From Clavulina sp. PMI_390 (Eukaryota > Basidiomycota > Agaricomycetes > Cantharellales > Hydnaceae): 64,000 nt of DNA. The stretch covers positions 283,544 through 347,543 of the forward strand of contig WIDE01000030.1 in the NCBI GenBank assembly GCA_015039315.1. The letters run 5' to 3'. Shown here in pieces: positions 1 to 12,393 of the stretch (position 1 is the stretch's first letter; every line of letters begins with the position of its first letter). The notes beneath the pieces are model-generated. The model saw nothing but the letters and a program-made list of their open reading frames with translations. It had not been told where the DNA came from and made no database searches. Both the position numbers and the translations under genes were made by a program.

Positions 1-953
1 ACACTGTCTCAGGGAATAGCGCGATCTTGCTATGGATGATTTGGGACAGTATGCAAGGATGGTGTGCGCTATCCGACGCGAGGATGTAATAGATTGAAGG
101 ATTCGTAGACACGCGCACGAGTGCAGCAAGATGACCAAGTTGGTGCTGTCGGAGATACAATCAGTAAATTTGGGGTAGCAGGCTGGGGTCGGTATGATGG
201 ATGCATCGTACCCCAGGAGTGTCGAGAAGCCACATGCTCCCATCCCCGAAGTAGTCAAGGCCTTTGAATGTTCCAATATCCTTCCAAGCGTCCTTTTCGC
301 GACTCAGTTCACGGAAGGAGCGACCCTCTAGAACTTCGGGGGCAACATCTATCTCTGTGGCAAGGTTCTCGCCTGAAGCAGGCGAGCCAGGCCCTACGAC
401 GAGACCTACGCTCTTGGGGAAAGTAGCGAGATTTCCAGTGTGGTCGCAGTGTACGTGTCCCAGGATCGCGGCGGAGATGGATTCGAGCGAGATGCCATTG
501 GCCTTGAGAGTATCTGCGACACCATCCGGGGCAACCAAGTCCAAGTTCCATGATGCAGTCACCATCTTATAAAAGGGATTCATGTACTTGTTGGACTATT
601 CCCGTGTAACCAATCGGGATGAGCGAATGAGCAAAAGATGGAATACAGCAACAACATACCTCGCGCATGCCCAGCTCGAACAGCACACGCTCGACCTGAC
701 CATTCTTTTCCTTCTCGATGAGGAATGAGAAAGATGGCCCCACAAACGTGGGGCCACGGGGGACGGGGCCGTCAACAAACAAAAATTTGGGGAAGGTGCC
801 TCGCCCTGTTCGAATCAGCGCGACCTTACACTTGGCGTCAGCGCTAGTTGGCTCGGGGAGAGAGGCGAATGGGAAAGATTGGGGATCGCGAGGTCCAAGA
901 GCTTGGAGGAGCTCATTTTGAGCCTGGGTATCGCTGGAGGGGTTGCTGGTCAT
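1..953 (-). CDS. Metallo-beta-lactamase-fold hydrolase, 3' end cut by window edge
   Basis: Predicted zinc hydrolase of the fungal metallo-beta-lactamase superfamily (lactonase/glyoxalase-II-like); substrate unknown. Exons on the minus strand: 953-660, 595-212 and 145 to beyond position 1. Both introns (64 and 66 nt) are GT-AG and phase 0. The metal motif H-x-H-x-D-H is seen as HVHCDH near residues 145-150, preceded by the usual AAILGH strand. The second intron splits the next conserved block: LLDTPG ends exon 2 and HQLGHLAALVRV begins exon 3, so the expected T-P-G-H-x-x-G-H motif is intact only after splicing. No signal peptide, so probably cytosolic. The start is the first ATG of the long open exon. 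It is transcribed divergently from the IMPACT-domain gene. The C-terminus lies outside the window. Confidence 0.85.
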
Positions 954-1397
954 GGTGTTGGCTTTCGTTAATAGCGTGATGGGGTTTGACTTGGGGGAAC
1001 CTGGTAAAAGGTCAAATCCTCTATCGGCGACCCATTTATAGGCTCGAACCAATCAGCGCAATCATGTTGAGCTAATATTATTATGTAAACCACGAGGTGC
1101 GTTGCCAATGCACATCTATCGAACGCTCAGTTTCCCAAACGGGTTGACTGGGTCCTCGGTGCAGTAAGAAAGAAATACATGGTCTGCCGTATTTCAATTT
1201 ACAGATGCAGACCACGCCAATGGATCTGATGCCTTGGACGATCCCTATTCGACAGTTTATGAGCTCCAGCAGAACCGAGAACCTGTGCGCGTGACTGTGA
1301 CCATCCGAGAACAGGGGATCTGTCACACCGGCCTCCCGTTGCCCACTGAAGTGGCCATCGACTTCTCTGGCTCCAACCGTGTGGACGAATACCCTCT
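954..1397. promoter_or_regulatory. Divergent intergenic promoter region
   Basis: This 444-bp gap separates the divergently transcribed hydrolase (minus) and IMPACT-domain gene (plus), so it should hold both promoters. A TATA-like stretch TATAAATGGG lies on the minus strand at about 1031-1040, roughly 80 bp before the hydrolase ATG. No clear TATA is seen for the plus-strand gene. Confidence 0.4.
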
Positions 1398-2225
1398 ATG
1401 AGCGCCCTGGAGAGCTTTGTTACGTTCTCCCGTCCTCCTCCCGCTCCGATCTTCGCCTCAGCCCCTATCGATGATCGCGACTCCACTTTCATTGCATATA
1501 TCTTCCGTGTATCCTCCCAGTCTCAAATCTCATCATCTGTGACGCAACTGAGAAAGGTCCTGCATGCGAAAAATCCTGCCAGCCATGAGATGCACGCATA
1601 CCGCCTTATGAGCCTGAAGGCTGGCAGGGATGGGCTTAAGGGTCCTGACGATTTCGAGCTTCGGACGGGGATGGATGATGATGGAGAGAAATATGGAGGG
1701 GCAAGAATCCTGAAAGTTATGGAGGCCGAGGGAGTACTCGATGCTGTCGTTGTCTGCTCTCGATGGTGAGTTCACATCGGCCCTATCCGTTTGTTGCTGC
1801 ATCAATGAATTTTTGCTTCCTTCACCCGATCTCCCTTCCACTGCAACCCCGACTACTTGACGACTCCTAGGTATGGCGGGACCATGCTTGGCCCTGTACG
1901 TTTTCAACATATTGAGGCCTGCACCCGCGAAGTCTGCCGACTGTTCCGCACGCTCGAGCAAGTAGAGGAGTTAATACTTACTCTTGAGGGGTTGGACGAG
2001 GAAATCATTGCCCTTCGCTCCGAGCTAGCGAGCCTCACTAATACCGCTTCACCTTCGTCTTCCACGCCCTTGAGTGGCGCTGGGGCTCCTAAGAAGCAGG
2101 ACTACGTAGCCTCGCTCTTACAGCCCCAACCTGATCTAGCAAAAGCCCAGCGACTCATTCGAGCCCGTACTGGGACAATAAATACCCTCAAAAACTCCAT
2201 CCAGAAGCACTCTTCCGGGTCATGA
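1398..2225 (+). CDS. IMPACT N-terminal (UPF0029) domain protein
   Basis: Exons 1398-1765 and 1871-2225 give 240 aa. The intron is GT-AG and splits the Trp codon of the conserved W-Y-G-G-x-M-L-G-P-V-R motif, seen as RW plus YGGTMLGPVRFQHI. Upstream are FIAYIFRV and a basic-acidic AYR/MDDDGE segment typical of the IMPACT/YIH1 N-terminal domain. There is no RWD domain in front, so it resembles the stand-alone yeast YDL177C type rather than YIH1. Residues about 135-240 form a Glu/Leu-rich, probably coiled-coil tail with a Ser/Pro linker. The start is the first in-frame ATG after a stop at 1347. In YIH1/IMPACT this domain fold acts near the GCN1-GCN2 stress pathway; whether that holds here is inference. 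Confidence 0.85.
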
Positions 2226-2329
2226 TCGCCCCTTACATGCTTCCGTCCTTGCCTCTTCTCCTCGCTATCCTGATTGACCTTTGTGTCACGGACAAACCCT
2301 AGCCCGGATAACCGCTCATTGGAGATAGG

Positions 2330-2345
2330 CTGAAAAGCTTTTCAG
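2330..2345. repeat. 16-bp perfect palindrome
   Basis: The sequence CTGAAAAGCTTTTCAG reads identically on both strands. It lies 105 bp past the stop codon of the IMPACT-domain gene, so it could fold in the 3' transcript or bind a dimeric factor. Chance occurrence is also possible. Confidence 0.6.
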
Positions 2346-5343
2346 GGGCAGAGGTGGCTCTCCTTAAGACTTCCCTAATTCAAATAGGGTTCTCCTTCGG
2401 AGGTACCGTCGTGTCCTTCGCCCGGTTTACGACAAACGCGATACACGGCGCTCGCCTGAACATCGCTTGCGTTCATCATGACCGCGTATGAGGCTGAACT
2501 GCTGTCGATACACTACGTGCGCGTAAAATGACTCCGAGGCTACGCTACTCATAGCTGTACTAGATACAATGCTGGTTTTGCATAACATAGCCTCGATGTG
2601 TCACATTGCACCAGCCTCCAAGCTTATTCCGGGGGCGAAAAGGAGTCTGCGTCCTATTAATAATGTGAATGAGCAACGATCTCGGGAGCAAAGAATGGCA
2701 TCGCAAAGGGAAAGCGAGAAAAAAAAAGCGGAACCCTCGCAAAATCGCACATGCTCAATTGCATCGCCTTGCGAGCCTAATCAGAGTTTTGATGGACAAC
2801 TTGGTAGGCTGCTCTTTGGTGGCTCATGGTAGCTTATTAGCTTGACATCCAACATGTCATTTCATGACGGTCAGTGTCTGTGTATTGTCGCATCCCCCGT
2901 CGTGTGGGCAATGGACATCTGATCAGGCGTCCGGTCTGTGCCAGGGGTTCCTCAGATGATGCTCAGCACATACGATACATCTATTTGAATTCAAGTATGT
3001 GAATCGCCATGCGGTACGAGGGTCGCCGAGCACACCGGAGATATTTTGATCCCCGCCGGCGCCGTATCGAGTCTCGCATCTGTAGAATATCCCTCAAACC
3101 CCTCGCCGGAGCCACACAGCTAACAAATGGGGCCGAGGGCGCTACCACGGCCCAAGCGCGCGGTTCAAGATTGTAACAGTAATGCATTAACGACTATTAA
3201 GCGAAGGCTCGCCTGGGAGTCCAGAAGACTGGGACCCAATGGCCTGCGGTGTAACTAACGTACGGCCAGTCATGCTATGGATACAGTATGGGGAGGCGCA
3301 ATTGTGTTTAATGCAGTGGAATGTCCGTTACTGGGATGCAAGCGATGCAGGAGTGGGGTTCAAATGGTAAAGCAAAGGGGGGATGAATAAGTGTCCAAGA
3401 ACAAGAACGATGCAAGGTTGATGCCATGAAAATGATGTAAAGGTCCAATAATGATGAATGTCGGGGGTTGGAGAGAGTCGCGCGATCGAGAGTCCAAGAT
3501 TGTCCAAAGCAAGGAAGGAGTAAACGAGATGGTAGAGGTGGGAGGTGGTATGGAGCAGGGAAACTATAGGGCTGGGTAAATTTGCTGGCTCGCCCGGGAC
3601 TCAATAGCGGGGAAGCATTGTGAGAAGCTGGTATGCTGCCGCGTCCTTCGCCACACCTTTGTTGGGGCCATAACCTTCCCCCCTATAGCCGCAATCTAGG
3701 ATCGTTGAAAAACAACTTGTCGGAACGCATGATTATGAAGCGGTTGCCGAGGGACTTACACATTACGACTGCAGACCACCACGTCTCCCCTCCATTCAAG
3801 AATGTTTGGCATTGCTGCAGGATGACACAAATCAGACGAGGTGCATTAGTTCGGCATTAGACTGACTCACATATAGTGGCTCTGTGATATAAGGATTCCA
3901 TTGGCGCTCTACAACCCATCGGTTGTTCAGCTGCATGACAGAGTTGTTTGTAGCAGCTATGATACTCATTAATACGTGAGCGATAGACGGATCAAGTAGC
4001 AACGGACTTACGCATGTAAGGAGCTCTTGGGGGAGTGGTTATTGACGCAGAACCTTGGACCTGAGAGTCATCTATTAATACTGGAAAAAATTCTGTGCTG
4101 TAGAGAATATTCAAGTCGTTAGGGGGAGAGTAGGCGATGACGGGCGGGCGCCTCGAGCTTCGATGTTGGAGGATGCGATGTAGGAATCATTCGAGGGCTG
4201 GGTTCTGTGGCGTCGTTTTCTCATCTTACGACCGTGATAGTCGTATTTTCTGGTGAGTTGGCCGCACGGGATAGGAGCGGTGGCCATGTTGCGATAATTC
4301 AAAGGGGCTATCCCCACGATCGTCGAAACAAGTTTTTTTCTGTGGTAGAAGCTTGTTCGTCCGACGTAACATCGTTTCCCTGGAAGAATGACAGAAGCAA
4401 CCGCTGTAACACTGCCTAGAAGGCTGGTGTATGAATTGTGGCATGTTACAGTGTTTGAAGGTCTCAAGCTAGCTTTCCGGTGCTGACGGCATCTTTTAGA
4501 TCTTGGAGCACGGCAGGCTGCACTGCAGCAAGCGCTTACGCCTCCTCTCACCCAGACGCCCTGTAGACGCTTGGGGGTCACTCGCCGGTCCTGGAGATTG
4601 ATCCGTCGGTGTCCAGATCAAGCATTCTAATTTGCAGCGTTTGGGGATCAAGGCAGAGGCCAGTACTAACAGCGCCCACGCGTCTTCCGTATATTGTGTC
4701 TTTCCTGGTTTTTGCTGTGGGCAATAGAAGCGGATACCAGAATGTTGGCCACGTGATACATGTTCGAACATATCAGGTGCGGTCGATTGGTTGAAATAAA
4801 GTCACAGTATGGAAAACGCCGATTAGCAGTTGTGGTGAAATATAATGCGTTGGAAGGGTTACGTGCGCGGGCCTAAAGCGAATGATTGTCTCGTGCGGAG
4901 AGAGGGAGGTGTGCCTAGCTTTCAGCCCTGCTAGTACGATTGAATACAAGATCATGAAGTGATGATCGGAGATTGATTTCGGAATAATCTATCACAGAGC
5001 GTATTCCGAATTGAGTCGTGAATGGAGGTCATCTTGAGAATCATACTTGTACCCTGGATGACCGATGCTGCCACTTCACTCATACTATGTTCTTTTCAGT
5101 CACTCTGGGCCGATGGGATACACACAAACACAGCATATGGTGCATTGTAGTGAGACTCAGCCCACGGCGCAAAAAGGGGGATTAGGGACAAGGGGTTTCG
5201 ATCTTGTCAATTCCCAAGATAGGACCGCGAATTCAGGGCCTGCAATATCCGAACCGAGGGCTTCTTCAAATATTGATATTTCAAAAGCGTTTTTGCTCAT
5301 GATTTCATGCTGACGCTGACCCCGGGTACTCCACCGCTAACGA

Positions 5344-5472
5344 TGGCTCGATGCGGCCCTGACGAGGAACTGGACGCTGCGCTCGAATCGTCAGCTCCTT
5401 TTACGCAAATGATGCCCCAGTGCCGAGACTGCGGGCTTATTTGCCGTGCTCCTTGTGAGTCATTATTTTAAT
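5344..5472 (+). CDS. Possible 42-aa cysteine-bearing micro-ORF
   Basis: An ATG-initiated frame of 42 codons containing MPQCRDCGLICRAPC, which has four cysteines in a CxxC-rich pattern. A GTGAGT donor-like site occurs right after the last cysteine pair, so it could instead be the first exon of a spliced gene, but no downstream exon was found. No family recognised; may be a remnant or noise. Confidence 0.15.
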
Positions 5473-6018
5473 GTGTCATTTTGTTCTGTGGAGTATTGGA
5501 CTCCACTGGGTGGAGCACGTCGTTGGTGGCCGGAATTGAGAGGACCGCTGAGTAAGCAGCGCGCTTAAAATGGCCCTCCTTTTGACGTCATCCTTCCACT
5601 GCACAGTTGAAAAAAAGGACGCAAGCCATTTTTTTTTTCAAATATATTTGGTTTTTTTGGGACCAGATAGTATGCGACTATCCACATATTTTGCTTGACG
5701 TCATTGATTACACAATAGTCATGGAGACTTCGCGCACATTCCATCGCTCGCTGCAATTCGACCCGAGCCCACTGCGGTTTTTACACGTCTATGTCCTTCA
5801 TAACAGCATATAAAATGGAATCTAGTTCACTCAGCTCCGCGTGCGAAAACGCAACCTCATTCTACCGACGGCTTATATCTCGTACGCGCCGGCTATCCTA
5901 GGAACACGACTGGCTACTTCCCCATCCCTCCCCTCTGAACACCAAATCCTTCATCACGATCGTTCTCAGAAGAAGTGTAGAAGAAGATCCTTCCGTGCGC
6001 TGGGCGCACCCCTTCCCT

Positions 6019-9000
6019 ATGGCCACAATGGCCACGATACCCGAGCTCGGTCCTCCAGGCTCACTCGAGGTGGAGCCTCAGATGCACTACACCGGCCGTG
6101 GCACCGTAAGTTTTAACCCTTGACGTTCTAGTATGGCCCAATCTTACACTGGTTTTAATCCGTAGAACATGCCCAAGTGTCTCGACGGCGTGAGTCCATT
6201 CACCGTCGCAGAATTCGAGCATCTGGCGATTGTCACTGCGATCGGCGATCTGGTGGTTGAGAACATCACACACTGGAAACACGGCCCGGACTATTCGCCG
6301 GGTCTGCCTTTCTATCATGAGTTTATCACCATCAAGACCGTTCCCGCTGGGCATCATTCTTCTGTCGCGTTACCTCCACCAGCAGAGCTATCGCGTGACC
6401 CGACGCGTGTGTTTGACTGGTCCTCCATTGTGACGCGCGGGCTGTCCTTCCGCATCGATCGAGGACAACTCCCTCGGTCCTCTTCGAATGGGGGGCCAAG
6501 TAAAGCTACTACGCATGCTTCCTTGAATGAAAGTGCACACTTAATCCCGATAGATCTCGTAGAGATCATGCATCCCGACGTGCTCGACCCTCGGAACGGA
6601 GAGGCGCGTGTGCCCACCACTCACGTCCGTCTCCAATGGCGGCCTTATGCACCTCTTCTCTCATTCAACCGTCGTAACGCGGATAGCTCGCTTCGAGACG
6701 ATCCATGCGCTCTCCGCGTCCGAGATCTCATCTTCTTTCTCAAACGGCACGCCGAACAATCTATGGTATACGCCGCTCATGAATGGAATACGTGGGAACT
6801 AGCCCCCGCTCTCATCCGTTTCCTTCTACGATATCGTCTTGTCTGGGCGTTCGATGCCATTCCATTCATCGGTCAGCCAACAGCATCATCCTTTGCGGGT
6901 CACTCTTCAGCCGTAGGACGTGGACGATCTCAAGTTGATCCTACCATCACTCGTGGATTCGAGCATGCGTATCGGCAAGAGACAGGATCGTTCTTAGATG
7001 AGCAAATTTTTGGCTCTGAGGTGAGTTTTTTCTCTCTCTCTCGTGAGTATCTTTCGCGCACATTCATAATAACTACCGCCAATAGCACTGGATAGGTGTT
7101 ACCACTAACCCCTCGGCTAAGCATTCGTGCGTCTTCTCCTTCAACATTATGATTCACACTTACGATAAATTGCGGTTCAGCCTCTATGCTCTGCCTGAAC
7201 GCGGTTATCTCGGAGTGCTCATCTCGATGAGTCCACTTTGCAACGCGATGCAGAACCCTTTATTCGTCGGCATTATGACAGAGTGTTTTGGCCAGCTCGC
7301 TCGATGGGCTCAAGAATTGAGCGACCATGGAGTGCTCGGAGAATTGGTGGACATAATTGCGGCCATTTGCAGGCATGTATCCAGTTGTAGAAAACATCCC
7401 CCTCGGCTCAAATTAGCTCGGCAATCGCAGTCCTCAGCGGGACGAGATCGATGCGAGCCGCACCTTGCACCAGTTTGTGGTCTTGAACCTTGTGCACCTT
7501 CTCCGCGCCGATCATCTCGTATGCCTGCAGCACATCCAACAATCCGATCTGCTTCAAAAAATGGTGGCTACTATTCAGACGACGTAAGTACATCTTCATT
7601 CCCTCCTCTGTGGTTCAAGCAGCTCATGTCCCATTCCAGCGATGATTTCGAGTTAGTGGAAGTGGTCTCACTCCTCTGCGAGGTTATGATAAGCTTCTCG
7701 GCTGGCATTGATATTCTACTCGAGCACCCAGACACTGTTTCTGCGATGATAACACGCGCATCTCTCGAGTGAGTCCACTATATCCTTTCTTCTGACTCTT
7801 AACTCCGTAGACGAGGCATCTGACGCAAGAGACTCGATGCCTCTCAGCCCTTCAGCAGACCCTGCCACTGTGGATCGGTTTTGTCACACTCTTTCGAGAA
7901 TATCCCCCCGGTCGAGAGAAGCTCTAATTGACGCCGATTTTGCGTCATGGGCCATTGAACAGGTGGAAGCAAGGTGCGTTCCGCCTCTCGTATCATAGAT
8001 ATGGCGCGAACGCTCATTGCACATGATTCAGCGCACGCTTCCCAGGTCTCATTCTTGCCACATTGTCCCGCCTCTTATTGCCAGAGGAAGCAGGGACGTT
8101 TGCCCAGAGTGAACGGATTCTTTTGATCCGCTCGAAACTTCCGCGCATCTTGCTCAGTCTGGTAGAGGACCATCCCAACTTGTGAGTCGATTCTTTTTTA
8201 AGACGCAGGAGAGGGCCGCAATGACAAACCTGACCCTCCTCTACCCGTAGGCGTTATGACCGCGAGGATCCTCAACTTCGTCAAGGGTTCATCGTCAGAT
8301 CGCATGCTCTACGCGTCCTTCGGCTCCTAGACCACTCCGGTTCGACTTCGTTAGCATTAGATGATACCTCTATCCAGGTCCTCCTAGATGCTCTTACCAG
8401 CCCCGAGTATGTGCGGTCAACTTCTTCCAAGCTATTTCATTGACGGTATCCATCACAGTCTCAAACCATGGGAGGCTTACGATGCCATTCGCCTTATCAT
8501 GGATCAGCCCAGAAACAACCCTCAGGATCCAGAGAGTCGAGACAAGTCCCTTGCTGGCGAACTGCCCTTGAGTGCCCTGGAACACGTCGCTGCAGGTGTC
8601 ACAACGCAGCCGTCAGCTGCCTCCTCTTCCTCGTGGGTCCCCTTCTTTTCTTTGTTTTCCTCTTCTACGTCCGCTTTAGGTGATCGTGCTTCGGTTGATT
8701 CACCCATGGCGAGCCCATCTTCTCCGCCTCCTACTTCGCTTCGGCCACGTGGCGGTGATTCAGAACTGATTTCGTTCCACTATTATAACTCTGACCCCAA
8801 TTCGGGGGACTCTGTTGTTAGTGATACATGGGCTCCGGAAGTTTCGAGCGAAGAATGCGCGGAACTCTTGACTGAGCTACGTGAGGTAGGTCCTGGCTGT
8901 GCCGCACTGGTGAATGCTGCAATGGATCGAGGACGATGGGCTGCTGCCAATGGGAACGGGCACGCGAGCACGAATTCACCTCCGCATTCATTGAAGGACG

Positions 9001-9110
9001 CTTCCCCGAATATTGGTCGCCTGTCGTTGTCTCCGACGCTTGACGGAAGAGTGGGCCGCCCCCCTGCAGGGTCTCGACCGTTCTCAGGTCTCAAGCTCAC
9101 CATCAGCTAG
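6019..9110 (+). CDS. Large helical protein of unknown function, nine exons
   Basis: No family recognised with confidence. Exons: 6019-6105, 6166-7020, 7086-7376, 7438-7583, 7640-7768, 7848-7973, 8032-8181, 8251-8406 and 8459-9110. The phases close perfectly to 863 aa. Residues about 30-320 are mixed; from about 320 to 650 the chain is a run of Leu-rich amphipathic helices (for example LHQFVVLNLVHLLRADHLV and RFPGLILATLSRLLLP), suggesting an armadillo/HEAT-like solenoid. The C-terminal 200 aa are Ser/Pro-rich and probably disordered. The acceptor at 7848 was chosen because the nearer AG at 7810 breaks the frame. The 3' end is least sure: a second frame around 8968-9043 (containing AFIEGRFPEYWSPV) also looks protein-like, so the last exon may be mis-modelled or frameshifted. 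Confidence 0.65.
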
Positions 9111-10157
9111 CCCGTTGTTTCCTGTCCGCCCACCGCCGACAGTCCCCCTGTCTTCATTCTCTCTATGGTTTAAGGATCCCCATTCTTCGACATGCCATAT
9201 CCTCCTATCAGCCCCTTTCCATAACTGGGTCCGACACCTCCGTCATCTCTCTCCATTACACACTCCTTGAAACAGCGCTCATTTGAGCTACGCTGCCACA
9301 CTTCCTCCATCTTCATCTCATTCTCAAAATTTCTTTCTCTCCCAACTTTACACGCATACATGCACCCACTCACACTACCCCCTTTCCTCCTCCTAGCGAC
9401 ATATACGACTTCGCGCCTGGAGAAGGGGGTGACTAATGATATCAACACCATCTCCATATCACCAGAGAAGGACATTTCTTTTGGAAATCTGCTTTCGTCC
9501 CACATTCCAGTACACGCAGTATTACGGACAAATTCTTGTATGTATGAGCAAAAGGCCAAGGCTGTCTCATACGACATACGACACATACACACGATGCTGT
9601 TGCCTATAATTCGCCTCATACAATAATCCCTTTTTTTACCCAGTGCCCTGCGTCGTCCTTCGATTTTATTGTGTAACAAAAAGTAAGTTTGCCAGGATAG
9701 GAGGCTTGTGACTTGATTGAGTGGAGCGGGATAAACTTATGAGCTGCTAGAGTATCAATGTGTGTGAAGGAGGCGGCTATCGAAGGAAGCACTCATATGC
9801 GAATGCGTCTCAGGTGTCGCAAGAGATACTTCTTGGATAACACCTCAATCCAAACATTGTAAGCACAATTGTAACAGTAACGTTGCTGGTGTTCTCCTTT
9901 GAGTTCCTCAGAATCGTATGATCAGAGGAAAGCTGGCGGAAGAAAGACGATAGGGCGCCAGGTACCATCGGATTCTCATGCTATCAACAGATAGCAATTA
10001 CATTGCATTAGAATATCGGACTTGGGCAGGTAGTGTCAGGAATGGTCAGCGACAATTCAGTTTATTGTTCGCACGCTAAGCGCCTTTGCAGTTTCTAGGT
10101 CACGTAAGTCACAAAGGCTCTCGACGACAATCTGACTTCGCTCCCCCTTCCGCTAAA
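9111..10157. other. Intergenic region between helical-protein gene and RPL31
   Basis: No gene seen. The first part is pyrimidine-rich and probably the 3' UTR of the upstream gene. The last 30 bases before the RPL31 ATG include a pyrimidine-rich leader (CTCCCCCTTCC), as is common for ribosomal-protein transcripts. Confidence 0.45.
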
Positions 10158-10921
10158 ATGGTAATGTTGCTAGCACGAAACCATGTCAGAACGCTCGAGC
10201 TGATTGTAGATCTGATTTACTGTAGGCCCCTACCACCAAGGACAAGAAGAAGGTTCGATCGCAAACTCTGCTATTATGGAACTGTTAAACCTATGCTCTC
10301 GATGGATTCTAACTGTCGGCCGTTCTTTCTACCTCTATATCTGCCGACATTTCTATCTCGCTGCCCTCTGCGCACTGTCCAACCTTGAAAAATCGATGAT
10401 ATACAGCCCACCAAAACTCGCTCGGCGCTTCAGGACGTCGTCACGCGGGAGTACACCATCCACCTGCACAAGTACGTGCATGGGCGGTCATTCAAGAAGC
10501 GGGCACCACACGCCATCAAGTCGATCGTGACTTTTGCGCAAAAGGCGATGGGGACGAAGGATGTGCGGATCGACCCCAAGCTGAACCAGCAGGTGTGGCA
10601 CCAGGGGATCAAGAGCGTCCCGCATCGGATGAGGTTGAAGCTTGAGCGTGAGTCGCCTTTCCTTCTCCATCCAGTTTATTATCTTTTTGTGAATTGCCCA
10701 AAGCTGACCTGTTTTGTGGTTCGTGTTTGCAGGCAAGCGTAACGACGATGAGGATGCGGCTGAGAAACTGTACACCTATGCTTCTTACGTTGACGTCCCC
10801 TCATTCAAGGTGCGTCTATCTCTGTGCATGGGGCGATCGCGTACTGTACTGATTTGTTTGATTTTTCTGTGGCGCTGTCTCCCCACAGGGTCTGCAAACT
10901 GTTGTGGTCGATGCCGAGTAA
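10158..10921 (+). CDS. RPL31: 60S ribosomal protein eL31
   Basis: Component of the large ribosomal subunit, near the polypeptide exit tunnel. Five exons: 10158-10160, 10226-10252, 10407-10647, 10733-10809 and 10889-10921, giving 126 aa, the usual length. The start codon alone forms exon 1, an architecture common in basidiomycete ribosomal-protein genes, and is followed by [10 protein letters not shown]. Family blocks are intact: [52 protein letters not shown] and the C-terminal [10 protein letters not shown]. All junctions are GT-AG and in phase. Nothing suggests that it is a pseudogene. Confidence 0.97.
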
Positions 10922-12280
10922 ACATTACCCCAATATTCCATGCCTCTTTTTGCTATTCGCCCTCTATTCTTCATCTGCTCTAGCCGACCCGACATTGTAG
11001 TATTCCATGCACCCATGCCTTATGGAAGCTATCGCTTACCACTCGACCATCTGACTGTGCCTCGAGATATGAGCCGTCCCTCCTGAGATGATCGTTAAGT
11101 GACTGTGAAGCTAGTGCATGGCTATAAAGAATGGCCCGAGGTCATCCTTTGTCGGAATGGTGTCGAATGATTCGATCATATATGTTGGTACAAGATCCAT
11201 TCTACTTGCCCACAGATCGAGCCTTTCTCTCCTTGCCGCGGTTGAAGGCTTCTCAGCCACCAGTTTGTGGCGTTCCTCAAGACCTATGATTCGCCAGCCC
11301 GAAATTATGGTTGAGTTGACAGTGACGGATGCTGTGTGAGCTCAGTGGCCCTCATTGTGCACAGAGAGGATTTGCCCAACACTCTCATTTGCCAGGGCGC
11401 GCGTCATGCCCAGACAAAGTGAATATGTGAGTACTTTGAGAGAATAGTTTAGATAATTTTCCACAATTGCTGGGCACCGCGGGGAGGGGCGGGGACCTGA
11501 GAAAGGGCCTGTGGGAACGCAATGCAAAAAAGCCTTTTTTCGTGATTTTTATGTCCAATCTGAAGGAACCATCTCGCGCTGTCATCAAAGGCGCTTCGGC
11601 GAAAATCCGGTATTCGATCAAGTGATAAGAAGGTCGATGATCACTTCGGTCGATTTAGGGCTGGGAACACGCTTAGCTTATTAGTTGGGGAGAGAAAGAG
11701 ATATTTTTACAGAGTTCTTTCTTCGGCTAGGGTACAATGGGCATTAGTGGTCACCAAGCGGAGAGGGGAATGTTCCTACACATGCGCCAACCTTATGGTC
11801 CGGGGTTCCCGAATTAAAGCAATCCATTCTAGGCCTTGGCATACTATGTATCTACGTGTATTGCGTGGGTTAGAGATTTCTGGGGGGAACGTTCGGCGGT
11901 TGCCAAAGAGTTGCATTGCTAATCAAAGGCGACTCCTGTTCTCAAGTACTGCATGATAATAATGACGCGAGATGAGTTTGCCATTCAAATCGATATTTTG
12001 GGATCAAAGCATAGGAGTGGACCCAGGCACCGACCGGGGAGAGAAATTTCCATTTCCGGCAGGGGACCGCCACAAAGGCTGGAATGTTGAGCGCGTTCTG
12101 GGCTGTAGAATGGGCGGAGGATTTTAGGTGTGAGCAGCGGAGGAAGCTTGCAGGTCCATGTGGATCTTGGCGCCCTTTGTTCCATGCCAGAGATGAATCC
12201 CGACAGCCAGACGCGAGCTCAACAATTGACTGAATGGGTTGAAGATCAAAACCCTGTTCAGCGTGAATGTGCTCGTCCTT
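10922..12280. other. Intergenic region downstream of RPL31
   Basis: About 1.36 kb with only short, unsupported frames. It should contain the RPL31 3' UTR at its left end and the upstream control region of the CFEM gene at its right end. No repeat or RNA gene recognised. Confidence 0.4.
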
Positions 12281-12290
12281 GTATATAAAG
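12281..12290 (+). promoter_or_regulatory. TATA box of CFEM gene
   Basis: GTATATAAAG lies 104 bp before the CFEM start codon. A long C/T-rich leader (about 12,308-12,390) follows, as often seen at strongly expressed fungal genes. Confidence 0.6.
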
Positions 12291-12393
12291 GTGGGCAGAC
12301 CTACCATTTTTCTCCCTCATCCCCCCCTCCTACTCCCTCACCTTCCACTCTTCGTTCTTCCTCGCCTACCCTTTTTGTTGTCTTTGCTCAGCC

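Larger units (their letters stand above)
2226..6018. other. Gene-poor intergenic stretch
   Basis: About 3.8 kb without a convincing gene. Reading frames here are short, composition-driven and lack family motifs or plausible splice chains. Contents of note are a 16-bp perfect palindrome at 2330-2345, A/T homopolymer runs around 5607-5660, and a 42-codon open frame at 5344-5472. The last few hundred bases should hold the promoter of the gene at 6019. Confidence 0.5.

Noticed and set aside
4111..4581. 156-aa minus-strand open frame
   Set aside because: Composition looks random (many Arg/Ser/Cys, no hydrophobic core or motif) and there is no splice context; probably chance.
9170..9679. 169-aa minus-strand open frame
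   Set aside because: Antisense to the pyrimidine-rich 3' region of the helical-protein gene; Met/Arg/Glu-rich by composition, no motif.
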